From the NCBI RefSeq assembly GCF_030433715.1, contig NZ_JAROCC010000001.1, positions 372,001 to 436,000 on the forward strand: DNA of 64,000 bases. The letters run 5' to 3'. Positions 25,086 to 33,990 of this stretch are shown here, piece by piece. Made by a program: the position numbers and the translations under genes. This stretch comes from Sporosarcina highlanderae (GTDB lineage: Bacteria > Bacillota > Bacilli > Bacillales_A > Planococcaceae). Below the pieces are notes generated by a model that was not told where the DNA came from, searched no databases, and saw nothing but the letters and a program-made list of their open reading frames with translations. Position 1 is the stretch's first letter, and each line of letters begins with the position of its first letter.

Positions 25086-27293
25086 TTTTGTAGGTACTGT
25101 CACAGTCACTTTGAACAGGTCACCGTCGAGCTCAATTTTCATAGTTCCTTGGTGCATATCGACGATTGATTGCGCGATGGCCAAGCCGAGACCTGAGCCG
25201 TCGGTATGACGCGATGTATCCGCACGCTTGAAACGTTCGAACAGTTCATCGACATTTTCACCAAGCTCATATTTTGTAATATTTTTCATGACAAACTCTG
25301 CGGAGTCTCCGACTTTTCGAAGTGTTACGTAAACGCGTGTGCCCGGAAGAGAGTATTTGACAGCATTGACAATCAAGTTATCTAAAACGCGCCACCATTT
25401 TTGTCCGTCAACTTGGGCAATAAGACTCTCGTCAGGCAATGTTGTCCGGAAATCTAAGTCAGATTCCGCGATTCCGTTTGCATGTTCGGCAAGTGCCTGT
25501 TGAAGCAATTGCGTTAAATCGACACGTTGTTTGTGGAGTTCAAGATTGCCGCTCGCCATTTTCGACACTTCGAATAAATCCTCAATAAGTGTTTTTAGAC
25601 GTTGTGATTTTTTATCAAGAATATCGATATATTTCGCACGTTCTTCCGGAGTGATGTCTTCATCTTTCAGTAGATCGGTATACGTGATAATTGACGTAAG
25701 CGGCGTTCTCAAATCATGGCTCACATTTGTAATTAATTCCGTTTTCAATCGCTCACTTTTCGCCTGCTCAGTCATGGAAATCCGAACGCCTTCACGAAGA
25801 TTATTTAAATTCTTCGCATGATCAGCAAGAGGCGAACGACCTTCTACTTTGATGTCTTCATTTAATTGTCCTGCCGCCATCTTTTCTGTTGCGACGATGA
25901 TCCGGTTCAAGTATGCCATACGTCGGAAATAGATAAATAACGCGGGAAGCCCTATGAATATCACGCAAAACGCATAGATGATGAAGAAAATCCCGTCAAT
26001 GAACATGGCGACAAACCCAATTCCCGCAAGGAAAAAGCCGAAAAGCAGGATGAGTGTTTGCACACCGATGGATTGTTTGAGGAACACTTCTTGCACAGCT
26101 TTAAGGAATCGCAAGCTGTAGCTATTCCTGAAATCCGCTTTAATAGCATCCTTATTCTTATACCGTTCCAAACTATTAACGATCTGGAAGGCAAGCAATG
26201 CGGTCGCTACCACACCAAAAAGGATAAAGGTTGTAAGGGAGAACCCCCAACTGCCTAAGCGAAAGTACGTGAAACGATTTAGCAGATTGGATGATTCGCT
26301 GTCGATATATCCAACTAAAACCAATGCCGTAAGGAACATGAACATCGCCTTCGCATCGATTTTCATATTTGCATACCGATCCGCGAGCGTTGATTCTGTC
26401 ACCCATGCTTTTTGGAATTTCATGACGGTAAATAGAACAATCAGTGCTAAAATACCAAGTAGCCAAAAAGCGTACATACCATATTTTCCTCGTTTAAAAT
26501 CTTTGTATTGATGAAACATCGCACCGCCTTTTTCAGCGCTGGATCGCGGAATGAGAATCTCGCCTTCAAATGATTTTACCGGATTTGCCATGTTCATTAT
26601 ATCCTCGTTTGAAATATGGGCTTCCGTATCTTTATATGAAATGGATGACCAATCCCCATTTGCATAGCCCTTAGGTAGCGAACTCGCCTTTAGATATCCA
26701 TTAGACGCATCGAACTTCTTTTTATAGATTGCACTTGTAAATTCATCCCCAACTGAAAATGTTTCACCTGTCTCAACATCCGTTAAATTATAGATAACCG
26801 GAAGCGAAAATGAATTCCTATTAATTTCATTCAAAAATTGGTCTAACGCTCTTTCTTTCTCTTTTCGGATTTTCGCCTCAACATGGGCATCATCCGCAAA
26901 GTTTTTCTTGATGTCTTCGATTTTGGTATCTCGTTCAGCGACCAAAGCTTCCCTTAATACTTCGTTCTTTTCCTCTCTTGCATTGAAAATTCTTTGGGCA
27001 TATTGCTCTTGGATATTTGATAGCTGTTCCGGCAATGAGCCATAGTATGTCCGATGATCCTCGATTTCGCGAGGAGTTACGGTAATCTTTTTCTTCGCTT
27101 CTTCCCGATCAATCGGATTCAGGACGGTTGGGCCAATATAATCATAAAACTCATCAAGCCGCCACTTCAGGTCGCCTGAGTCGGAGAAGTCCTTGCCAAT
27201 GATATTGGGACCTTGCCGATTTATTGAAAAGGCAGCAAGCAAGACGATTGTGACGAGTGCAGCCCATATTAATAAAATCGATTTGTTTTTCAT
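25083..27293 (-). CDS. Large multi-pass sensor histidine kinase
   Basis: A 736-residue kinase. TM1 is about residues 7-24, then an extracellular region of ~245 residues, rich in charged coiled-coil sequence around 100-155. Six further membrane segments lie between about 275 and 465. A HAMP-like linker (EKMAAGQLNED), the H box NVSHDLRTPLTSI near 525, N box NLIVNAVKYS and GSGLGLAIAQ follow. The start codon A is shared with the stop of a 59-residue membrane ORF (TAATG), so it is translationally coupled. Extensive TM content suggests sensing of the membrane or a transporter; the signal is unknown. Confidence 0.92.
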   Translation of the reverse strand: MKNKSILLIWAALVTIVLLAAFSINRQGPNIIGKDFSDSGDLKWRLDEFYDYIGPTVLNPIDREEAKKKITVTPREIEDHRTYYGSLPEQLSNIQEQYAQRIFNAREEKNEVLREALVAERDTKIEDIKKNFADDAHVEAKIRKEKERALDQFLNEINRNSFSLPVIYNLTDVETGETFSVGDEFTSAIYKKKFDASNGYLKASSLPKGYANGDWSSISYKDTEAHISNEDIMNMANPVKSFEGEILIPRSSAEKGGAMFHQYKDFKRGKYGMYAFWLLGILALIVLFTVMKFQKAWVTESTLADRYANMKIDAKAMFMFLTALVLVGYIDSESSNLLNRFTYFRLGSWGFSLTTFILFGVVATALLAFQIVNSLERYKNKDAIKADFRNSYSLRFLKAVQEVFLKQSIGVQTLILLFGFFLAGIGFVAMFIDGIFFIIYAFCVIFIGLPALFIYFRRMAYLNRIIVATEKMAAGQLNEDIKVEGRSPLADHAKNLNNLREGVRISMTEQAKSERLKTELITNVSHDLRTPLTSIITYTDLLKDEDITPEERAKYIDILDKKSQRLKTLIEDLFEVSKMASGNLELHKQRVDLTQLLQQALAEHANGIAESDLDFRTTLPDESLIAQVDGQKWWRVLDNLIVNAVKYSLPGTRVYVTLRKVGDSAEFVMKNITKYELGENVDELFERFKRADTSRHTDGSGLGLAIAQSIVDMHQGTMKIELDGDLFKVTVTVPTK

Positions 27294-27472
27294 TAGGCAA
27301 CGCCTCCTTTAATGATTCTTGAAAAATAGGCGATTGCCCGTGTCGAGCGTTCCCAACCATCCTCAACGAGTTCAATGACATGCGGAAAGCAATACCCGAT
27401 GCTAAGTACGGCGATGAAGATGGAGATAATGGACAGTGCAATGCTCCAGTCACTTTTCGATTTTGTAGCCAA
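27293..27472 (-). CDS. 59-aa membrane microprotein encoded between regulator and kinase
   Basis: An ORF just below common length cut-offs, embedded in a two-component operon. It starts at TTG 27472 (MATKSKSDWS) behind AAGGTGG nine bases upstream, overlaps the regulator gene by 23 bases, and its TAA shares one base with the kinase ATG. One membrane helix (IALSIISIFIAVLSIGYCF, residues 11-29) is followed by an amphipathic basic tail ending FSRIIKGGVA. Coupled overlaps on both sides mean the frame is translated or at least maintained. A modulator of the kinase is the obvious idea; that is inference. Confidence 0.72.
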   Translation of the reverse strand: MATKSKSDWSIALSIISIFIAVLSIGYCFPHVIELVEDGWERSTRAIAYFSRIIKGGVA

Positions 27473-28142
27473 TGCCCCACACCACCTTTACATACCTTGG
27501 ATTTTTCGGGTCCGCCTCGATTTTCTCGCGGATTTTTCGGATATGGACCGCCACGATGTTTTCCGCGTTATAAGCCTCTTCATTCCAAACACGTTCGTAA
27601 ATTTCATTTATGGAAAACACTCGCCCAGCGTTCTTCATAAGTAATTCCGTAATTTTGTATTCAATCGGCGTCAGTTTCACAGGTTTTCCGTCAACCGATA
27701 ATTCCTTCGCATCTTCATCGAGAACAAGCCCATCAATTCGGACCTTTTTCTGACCATCATATGTGCCCAATTGGACGTATCTTCTTAGCTGGGACTTAAC
27801 GCGCGCCATCAATTCTAACGGGTGGAAAGGCTTCGTCACATAATCATCCGCTCCAACCGACAATCCATGGATTTTATCCGAATCCTCCACCTTGGCGCTC
27901 AGCATGATGATCGGAATGTTTTGCGCCTCCCTGATTTTGAACGTCGCTGTAATCCCATCCATATTTGGCATCATAATATCGAGGATGAGCAGATGGATTT
28001 CATTCGTGGCAAGCAAGTCAAGCGCCTCTTTCCCATCCGCAGCTTTCAAGACGTCATACCCTTCGTTTTTCAGATAAATCTCAATCCCATCGCGGATCTC
28101 CTTATCATCATCCGCCACAAGCACTGTGAACTTCGCCATCAT
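27450..28142 (-). CDS. OmpR-family response regulator
   Basis: Receiver domain with the acidic pair in LVADDDKEI, phospho-Asp in LLILDIMMPNMDG and Lys in VTKPFHP, then an OmpR winged helix (LTPIEYKITELLMKNAGRVF; VAVHIRKIREKIE; GIGYKIEK). About 230 residues. Two consecutive ATG codons (28142, 28139) follow GAGAGG, and either may be used. First gene of the regulator/microprotein/kinase operon. A TTATCACC-type array occupies the region upstream of its start, 28255-28552. Confidence 0.93.
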   Translation of the reverse strand: MMAKFTVLVADDDKEIRDGIEIYLKNEGYDVLKAADGKEALDLLATNEIHLLILDIMMPNMDGITATFKIREAQNIPIIMLSAKVEDSDKIHGLSVGADDYVTKPFHPLELMARVKSQLRRYVQLGTYDGQKKVRIDGLVLDEDAKELSVDGKPVKLTPIEYKITELLMKNAGRVFSINEIYERVWNEEAYNAENIVAVHIRKIREKIEADPKNPRYVKVVWGIGYKIEK

Positions 28143-28254
28143 CCGCACCTCTCTTTCCTCTATGATACCAATTGTAGTGGATAAATCTTAACATTCCATG
28201 AGGGGAATTATGAAGAAATTCTTAAGATGGATGGGTGGATGGCTTAAGATTTAT

Positions 28255-28552
28255 GCTGATAATTGTTTGAGTGGTGATAAACTACGGGTGAGTGGTGATA
28301 AAGGGGCGCTAAGCGGTGATAACGCCGCTTTAAGTGGTGATAAACAGTGATTTAGTGGTGATAACCTTTTGTCGGCTTGGAAAGTAGGCGGATTTTTATG
28401 GAACTCTCCTTGGAAATCACTCGAAATGTGGCGTGGCGAGGGTAATGCCGGCCGAGTCGGTGATAAATCGCGACAAGTCGGTGATAAACACACGAGAGTC
28501 GGTGATAACTCCCAACAAGTCGGTGATAAACACACGAAAGTCGGTGATAACT
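28255..28552 (-). repeat. Phased TTATCACC(A/G)ACT array, copy 2 (two arms)
   Basis: Read on the plus strand as AGTGGTGATAA and AGTCGGTGATAA. First arm: GGTGATAA at 28273, 28294, 28315, 28336 and 28357, all 21 bp apart. A unique ~100-bp centre follows. Second arm (GTCGGTGATAA): 28459, 28480, 28501, 28522 and 28543, again all 21 bp apart. Within the second arm the fillers alternate between two forms, giving a 42-bp higher-order unit. The array fills the 518-base gap between the divergent response regulator and the 59-residue gene at 28661. Confidence 0.9.
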
Positions 28553-28660
28553 CTTTTTTACCGGCAATACGATGTCCCAAGGTACATTGTTATTCACCCT
28601 CAAATCGAATAATCCACATCAAATTGTACATGCTTCCCATATACCGGGAGGTGAACTGAA

Positions 28661-28840
28661 ATGGCAAAAGACAAAGAGAAGAAAATCAAAAAAGGCAATA
28701 CGTTGGATCGTGAGGAATTCGGATACGGCTTTGACATCAGCCCTGATGATATGGGTGTGATCGGAAAGAACAACAACGTAAAGAATAAAAACAACAAGAA
28801 TAAAGATAGTGATGAACAACGCCCACCTACCAACTGGTAA
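28661..28840 (+). CDS. Hypothetical 59-aa hydrophilic protein
   Basis: A short ORF starting ATG 28661 with GGGAGGTG eight bases upstream. The product is very hydrophilic. It begins with a lysine-rich segment (MAKDKEKKIKKGN), continues TLDREEFGYGFDISPDDMGV, then an Asn/Lys-only stretch and ends DEQRPPTNW. No membrane segment or cysteine. The ordered central motif between charged disordered ends and a perfect SD favour a real gene. It could be a small nucleic-acid-binding or spore protein; I do not recognise it. Confidence 0.6.
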   Translation: MAKDKEKKIKKGNTLDREEFGYGFDISPDDMGVIGKNNNVKNKNNKNKDSDEQRPPTNW

Positions 28841-28892
28841 TCAATGTTGACTTTTTCGAATAAAATAACTATACTCATCACAACTACATCTT

Positions 28893-29180
28893 ACAAAGGC
28901 AATGAGAGGGAAAAGTAAAAAGCGGATGTCGCATAGAGAGCTTCTGACGGTGGAAATGAAGCGGACGAAACTTTTGAACATGATCCTTGAGCCGCGCACT
29001 GAACGTCTTCGGACCAATAGGATGCGACGAGTTGGCACTTGTTATCCTCGCCGAAGTATAACGCTTTTTTGGCGCGTACTTTTGGAGATAATTAGTGTGA
29101 ACTGATTATGCAGTAAGGTGGTACCACGGGTAAATGAACCCCGTCCTTATCGATTTTTTATCGATAGGGACGGGGTTTTT
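28893..29180 (+). promoter_or_regulatory. T-box riboswitch (tRNA-Met-responsive leader)
   Basis: The leader has the usual order: AGAGAG near 28934, GGTGGAAA near 28949, a candidate specifier ATG at 28980-28982 followed by CCTTGAGC, then the T-box core AAGGTGGTACCACGG at about 29115-29129. A strong terminator stem (CCCCGTCC with GGGACGGGG, about 29139-29175) with a T run follows. Uncharged tRNA-Met should stabilise the antiterminator and allow expression of the MetRS gene 22 bases downstream. Specifier assignment is by position and by the downstream gene. Confidence 0.88.
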
Positions 29181-29201
29181 TATTTTTAAGGAGGAATGGA
29201 A

Positions 29202-30842
29202 ATGGCTGTTTTTATTGGTGGGGCTTGGCCGTATGCGAATGGTTCGCTACATTTAGGGCATATTGCGTCGTTGTTGCCGGGCGATATTTTGGCGAGGTAT
29301 TATCGTTTGAAGGGCGAAAAGGTGCTTTATGTTTCCGGGAGTGACTGTAATGGGACGCCGATTTCGATTCGAGCAAATGCGGAAGGAGTATCCGTGAAGG
29401 AGATTGCGGACCGCTATCATACTGAGTTTGTTGTTAGTTTTTTGAGACTCGGATTCTCGTATGATCTTTATACACGGACGGATGGGTCGTTCCATCATGA
29501 AGTTGTTCGTGAAGTTTTTCTGAAACTGTTGGAGCGGGGGTTTATTTACAAGAAGGAAATGGACCAGACGTATTGCGAGTTTGATGAACGTTTTCTTCCC
29601 GACCGCTTCGTGGAAGGAATCTGTCCGAATTGCGGAAGCCGGGCACGTGGTGATCAATGCGACAATTGCGGTTCGATTTTAGACCCGCTTGATTTGAAGG
29701 AGCGGACTTGCAAGCTATGCGGCAAAAAGCCGAGTGTGAGAAAGACGGAACATTTTTATTTCAAATTAAGTGAATTCCAAAAGCAACTTGAAGCGCTTGT
29801 TGCTCATGCAGATGAAGATGGGAGTTGGCGTGAAAACGCGATTCGTCAGTCAGAACGTTATTTGCACGAAGGCCTTCATGACCGAGCTGTTTCAAGGGAT
29901 TTGGAAAACGGCGTCAACGTGCCGGTCGTAGGTTACGAGGATAAGAAGATTTATGTGTGGATTGAGGCGGTGACGGGCTATTATTCAGCAAGCCGGGAAT
30001 GGGCAATGTTGAACCGTGCCGATTACGCTAGTTTTTGGGATGAAGATGCGGTTGCCTACTATGTACATGGCAAGGATAATATCCCTTTCCATACAATCAT
30101 TTGGCCTGCCATCCTGATGGGAATCGGCAAGGAAAAGGCATTGCCGACCCATGTTATTTCCAACGAGTATTTGACGTTGGAAAAGCGTAAGTTATCGACA
30201 AGCCAAAACTGGGCGGTGTGGGTGCCTGATATATTAGATCGTTACCACCCCGATTCAGTTCGGTATTTTTTGACTGCGAATGCTCCAGAAAGTAGAGATG
30301 CGGATTTTTCTTGGCGTGAGTTCATTTATAGTCATAATTCGGAGTTGTTAGGGGCATATGGGAACTTTGTAAATCGGACGTTGAAGTTTATTGAGAAATC
30401 GTATAACGGGATTGTACCGCAAGCCGAAATAAATCAAGGAATAAAAAATACAGTTATGGAGCTATACCATGTCGTCGGCAAGAAAATCGAGAATGGTCAT
30501 TTCAAAGAAGCAATTGAAACGATATTCAGCTTCATCCGTCAAGCGAATAAATATTTCGATGATGAAAAGCCGTGGATTCAAGTTAAGGAGGATGAAGTAG
30601 CATGCGAACGAACTATGGCTACATGCACATATATCATCGCTAACCTTTCGCAGTTGCTCTCCCCTTTCCTACCGTTTTCAAGTGAGGAAGTGCAAAACAT
30701 GTTGAAATTAAGGAAGCCGGTATGGAAGGAAATTGAGGTCGGGAATTTGACACTGACTTGCGTGAAGCCTTTATTCGACAGGATTGAAGCGGGGCAGATT
30801 GAGGTGGAAGTGGAACGACTACTAAATCAATCAAAAGCTTAA
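29202..30842 (+). CDS. metG: Methionyl-tRNA synthetase, second (MetRS2-like) type
   Basis: A 546-residue class I synthetase. It has a HIGH-like LHLGHIAS near residue 18 and zinc-knuckle cysteines in [17 protein letters not shown] and CKLCGKKP (two pairs each, the longer connective peptide). The catalytic loop KRKLSTS replaces KMSKS, and the anticodon domain contains YGNFVNRTL. There is no C-terminal tRNA-binding/dimerisation domain, so it differs from the standard ~650-residue Bacillus MetS. Start is ATG 29202 (AAGGAGG at seven bases; ATG 29196 is too close). T-box control is unusual for a main MetRS; a second, inducible copy is likely. Confidence 0.92.
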   Translation: MAVFIGGAWPYANGSLHLGHIASLLPGDILARYYRLKGEKVLYVSGSDCNGTPISIRANAEGVSVKEIADRYHTEFVVSFLRLGFSYDLYTRTDGSFHHEVVREVFLKLLERGFIYKKEMDQTYCEFDERFLPDRFVEGICPNCGSRARGDQCDNCGSILDPLDLKERTCKLCGKKPSVRKTEHFYFKLSEFQKQLEALVAHADEDGSWRENAIRQSERYLHEGLHDRAVSRDLENGVNVPVVGYEDKKIYVWIEAVTGYYSASREWAMLNRADYASFWDEDAVAYYVHGKDNIPFHTIIWPAILMGIGKEKALPTHVISNEYLTLEKRKLSTSQNWAVWVPDILDRYHPDSVRYFLTANAPESRDADFSWREFIYSHNSELLGAYGNFVNRTLKFIEKSYNGIVPQAEINQGIKNTVMELYHVVGKKIENGHFKEAIETIFSFIRQANKYFDDEKPWIQVKEDEVACERTMATCTYIIANLSQLLSPFLPFSSEEVQNMLKLRKPVWKEIEVGNLTLTCVKPLFDRIEAGQIEVEVERLLNQSKA

Positions 30843-30844
30843 TA

Positions 30845-30891
30845 AATACAGCCACAATCTATGTCTCTCGGATTGTGGCTGTACTTTATTT
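30845..30891. terminator. Bidirectional terminator
   Basis: TACAGCCACAATC and GATTGTGGCTGTA form a 13-bp stem between converging metG and the DUF2200 gene. Confidence 0.92.
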
Positions 30892-31236
30892 CCTTAAAAT
30901 CTTTTCCATCGCTTTTCCTTTTGCCAACTCATCGATTAATTTATCCATATAGCGGATTTCCTGCATTAACGGTTCCTCGATATCTTCAACTCGGACACCG
31001 CAGACAACCCCTTTGATCAATGCACGTGAAGGGTTTATTTGAGAAGCTTCCGCAAAGAAGTGTTCAAAGTCCGTCTTTTTTTCAATATGCGCTTCCAACT
31101 CAGCTTGGCTGTATCCAGTCAACCAACGGATAATTTCATCAACTTCCGATTTTGTCCGCCCTTTTTTCTCTGCTTTCGTAATGTAATGCGGATAGACGCT
31201 TGCGAAACTCATTGTATAGATTCTATGCTTAATCAT
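30886..31236 (-). CDS. DUF2200 family protein
   Basis: A 116-residue soluble protein with the family's recognisable start ([20 protein letters not shown]) and the motif [18 protein letters not shown] near residues 26-43. The C-terminal [20 protein letters not shown] matches the family pattern. Function of DUF2200 is not known to me. AGGGAGG precedes the ATG. The gene stands alone and converges on metG. Confidence 0.88.
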   Translation of the reverse strand: MIKHRIYTMSFASVYPHYITKAEKKGRTKSEVDEIIRWLTGYSQAELEAHIEKKTDFEHFFAEASQINPSRALIKGVVCGVRVEDIEEPLMQEIRYMDKLIDELAKGKAMEKILRK

Positions 31237-31405
31237 GATATTTCCTCCCTTTAAAAGAACTTGGATTTATGTCATACCATTATATCATTGAATGATTTAC
31301 ATCAATAACCTTCGACTTTACAGCCAAGTCTAAAAATTCATGATGCAATCCCTCATCTGATTTGAGACAATGGTTGTATGCAAAAAAAATGGAAGGGGGG
31401 ACTTC

Positions 31406-32254
31406 GTGAAAGAACGTCTCTTTTGGATTGCGTTAGGGTTACTCATTGTAAGCTGGACGTTAAACTCACTATACGCTCAGTCAAAACAATTGAGTGATCC
31501 TATATTTCTCGATCATTATATCGAAACGGCTTTGGATGATCATAATTATCTCACTCTCTACTATTTGACTAATAAAAACGACCGTTCTCGTATCAGTCAT
31601 GTACGTCTTGGAAATTTGGACGGCTATCCACAGCACGACTTTATTTATGAAGATAATTCTATATATAACATCGATACTTATAATCATCATGTGTTGAGAA
31701 GTGTTTCAGTCCGTCTGCGAAATTACGAAACAGAAATCATGACGGATCTTATACTCAACGACATGGTTGTCTATTTTTCAGATGGAAGGCAAACTCATGC
31801 GTCCATCGGGGAAGTTATTATTCACCCAGAGGGATATTATCAACGGGAAGAATTAGTATTGTGGCAGCGTTCAGGCGGAGGTAGCACCGACGGTATCACT
31901 TGGCATTCATTCGAGGCAAGTGAATCGTTGGCAATTGAGGAGATCTCATTCCCTTTCAACGAACCAATCGAAGACCGATTCAACTTTTCAATTAGTGGTA
32001 GACAAAAAGACAGGACGCTTGAATCACTCGAACTTCCGATCCATTTAGATAAAGATAAGCTTGTGACGTTTCAAATCAACTTAAAAAACAAAAGTTCTGT
32101 GAACCCATACTCCTTCCCCATCCATCTAGCAGGAACAACAGAGCAAGGAAAACCTTTCTTAAGTTTCGCACATTATCATTTGTATCCGTATTTGACGCAG
32201 GCTGATGTGAATAAGATTATTGCTGAGAAGACGAGGGGGGCTTTGGGTGAATAA
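31406..32254 (+). CDS. Hypothetical membrane-anchored or exported protein
   Basis: A 282-residue protein from GTG 31406, behind GGAAGGGGGG. One N-terminal hydrophobic helix (LFWIALGLLIVSWTLNSLY) suggests a membrane anchor or uncleaved signal. The rest looks beta-rich and extracytoplasmic, with repeated aromatic-acidic stretches (HYIETALDDHNYLTLYYLTN; TYNHHVLRSVSVRLRNYE). No domain recognised. Its stop overlaps the next gene's GTG by eight bases, so the two are coupled; a CPBP protease follows 80 bases on. Confidence 0.7.
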   Translation: MKERLFWIALGLLIVSWTLNSLYAQSKQLSDPIFLDHYIETALDDHNYLTLYYLTNKNDRSRISHVRLGNLDGYPQHDFIYEDNSIYNIDTYNHHVLRSVSVRLRNYETEIMTDLILNDMVVYFSDGRQTHASIGEVIIHPEGYYQREELVLWQRSGGGSTDGITWHSFEASESLAIEEISFPFNEPIEDRFNFSISGRQKDRTLESLELPIHLDKDKLVTFQINLKNKSSVNPYSFPIHLAGTTEQGKPFLSFAHYHLYPYLTQADVNKIIAEKTRGALGE

Positions 32255-32807
32255 AGCGCTACGGAATATATTTTGGGGATACTTCTTCATTTTCTTCGAT
32301 CTCTATATCATGATTGACGTATTAATGGATCCAATCGGTTATTTCTTGATTTACACCGGATGTGCACGGATTGTGAGTGCTTATCCGAATGCAAAAAAAG
32401 CAATGACAGTCGGGATGATTGGAATTTTTGTTTCATTGCCTTCTGTGTTTGTAAACCTATCGGATTCTGCATTACCTCTTGGATGGTCATTGTATGCGAG
32501 TATATTATCAATACTTAAATTGGTTATTGCGTTTTATTTATTCTATGTGTTAATGGAAATGGCCAAATCGTTTGGTAACGAGGCGCTTTATAACCGAACG
32601 CAGACTACGTTTAAATACTTTGTAACTATTCATTTTGCAATATTGACGGTTATGTCGTTTTCCATGAATGTTTCAGGGGACGGCTGGTTGGTACTGTCAG
32701 TGATTCTTGTAGTAGCAGGGGTCCTGATGGATATTCTATTTTTATTGTTAATAAGGGCATTTCTGCGGGCGTCTCCTGATGTTCGTACATTTAATTATTC
32801 TGTTTAA
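32247..32807 (+). CDS. Hypothetical polytopic membrane protein
   Basis: A 186-residue protein starting at GTG 32247 inside the end of the previous gene, with GAGGGGGG upstream. Five or six hydrophobic segments are visible: residues about 6-25, 40-60, 75-98, 115-135 and 150-172. No family motif recognised. Tight coupling with the upstream anchored protein suggests they work as a pair at the membrane. Confidence 0.72.
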   Translation: MNKALRNIFWGYFFIFFDLYIMIDVLMDPIGYFLIYTGCARIVSAYPNAKKAMTVGMIGIFVSLPSVFVNLSDSALPLGWSLYASILSILKLVIAFYLFYVLMEMAKSFGNEALYNRTQTTFKYFVTIHFAILTVMSFSMNVSGDGWLVLSVILVVAGVLMDILFLLLIRAFLRASPDVRTFNYSV

Positions 32808-32834
32808 CATGACAGTCAGCATACAGTAAATGGA

Positions 32835-33740
32835 ATGGGGGTTAGTCAATTGTTTAAAAACGAAGCAAACCAAGTACGCGCAGGATGGCTTATATTTTTG
32901 GGGTTCGCTGCGATGTTCATTATGCAGCAGATTTTTGCCCTTCCGGGTGGAGTCTTGCTGGCATTAGTGGATTTTCCGTTCCAAGACGGAAATTACATGA
33001 TTGATATTAATGAAGCATTTGCGAGACATCCATGGATTTTTCTATTGACCCAAGGCGGCGGGACAGTGGGTGGAATGCTTGCTACGGTGTTAGTATGGAA
33101 ATTTGTCAATAAAGGGACATTGCGGGAGCTTGGATTTAGGGGATCGCTGAAAGATTTATGGTATGGACTATTTCTTGGTGCAGCTTCGATATTCGTTATT
33201 TTTGTGATTTTATTAGCATCCGGAAATATTGAAATGATGAATTCGTTTGGCAATCCGGAATTCACCGTGTACACCCTATCCTATCTCTTTTTATTCATCT
33301 TAGTCGGCTTTTTTGAAGAGATGTTTTTCAGGGGATATGTTATGTCGACGATGCAAAGTCGCGGGAATCGGAAATGGGTAATCTATGTAGTTTCAGCCGT
33401 TATATTCAGTTTAGTGCATGGTACGAATCCAAATGTCAGCGTATTAGGGTTGGTCAACATCGCATTGGTCGGTATTTTATTCGCCTATATGTTTGATGCA
33501 ACAAATAGCTTGTGGTTGCCGATCGGCTATCATATTACATGGAACTACTTCCAGGGGAACGTTTTTGGATTTGCAGTGAGCGGGACAGCGCCGTACGGGA
33601 TTTACAATGTATCGGTGGAAAACGGAAACGCCTTTCTGACAGGCGGAGCGTTTGGTCTTGAAGGAGGACTTTTAGCGACTTTGCTCATTGTTTTAGGGTT
33701 CTTTGCGACGAGGGTGTATGTAAGGATGAAGGCGGAATAG
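32835..33740 (+). CDS. CPBP-family intramembrane metalloprotease
   Basis: A 301-residue membrane protein with about eight hydrophobic segments and a complete CPBP motif set: EEMFFRGYVMSTMQ near residue 162, histidine in SLVHGTNPN near 195, and HITWNYFQGN near 236. Start is either ATG 32835 or TTG 32850; the latter has a GGGGG tract at better distance. It lies 27 bases after the polytopic gene and may process a peptide or a protein of this small operon. A TTATGCGTGAG array begins immediately after its stop codon. Confidence 0.85.
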   Translation: MGVSQLFKNEANQVRAGWLIFLGFAAMFIMQQIFALPGGVLLALVDFPFQDGNYMIDINEAFARHPWIFLLTQGGGTVGGMLATVLVWKFVNKGTLRELGFRGSLKDLWYGLFLGAASIFVIFVILLASGNIEMMNSFGNPEFTVYTLSYLFLFILVGFFEEMFFRGYVMSTMQSRGNRKWVIYVVSAVIFSLVHGTNPNVSVLGLVNIALVGILFAYMFDATNSLWLPIGYHITWNYFQGNVFGFAVSGTAPYGIYNVSVENGNAFLTGGAFGLEGGLLATLLIVLGFFATRVYVRMKAE

Positions 33741-33744
33741 GTTG

Positions 33745-33955
33745 TTATTGCGTGGAACGTGGCGTTTATGCGTTTTTGGCGCGATTTATGCGTGAGATTC
33801 GGAATTTATGCGTAGCTGCGGGGATTTATGCGTGAGTTCAGGGATTTTTGCGTAGCTGAGGGGGTTTTATGCGTGAAGCGCGGAGTTTATGCGTACTTTC
33901 TAAGATTTATAAGCTTTTGGATGAATTTATGCGTTTTTGGAGAAATTTATGCATG
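33745..33955 (+). repeat. Phased TTATGCGTGAG array, copy 2
   Basis: GCGT (within TTTATGCGT) occurs at 33750, 33770, 33790, 33810, 33830, 33850, 33871 and 33891, then as degenerate AAGC at 33911, and again at 33931 and as GCAT at 33951. Ten steps are 20 or 21 bp. Bases after GCGT alternate between TGAG/TGAA and AGCT/ACTT, a two-unit (40-bp) higher-order period. The array lies between the CPBP gene stop and a hairpin at 33957. Confidence 0.9.
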
Positions 33956-33956
33956 T

Positions 33957-33990
33957 TTAAGGCTGCCTAATTGATGGCAGCCTTTTGTTT
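33957..33990 (+). terminator. Terminator after the repeat array
   Basis: AAGGCTGCC and GGCAGCCTT arms with a TTTTGTTTT tail on the plus strand. The stop codon of the converging EamA gene lies in the loop. This would place the repeat array inside the 3' UTR of the CPBP transcript. Confidence 0.6.

Noticed and set aside
28251..28580. Minus-strand ORFs with LSPT-type repeats over the second array
   Set aside because: Same cause: a 21-bp period in DNA. No start signal, and the frame runs through the unique centre without any domain.
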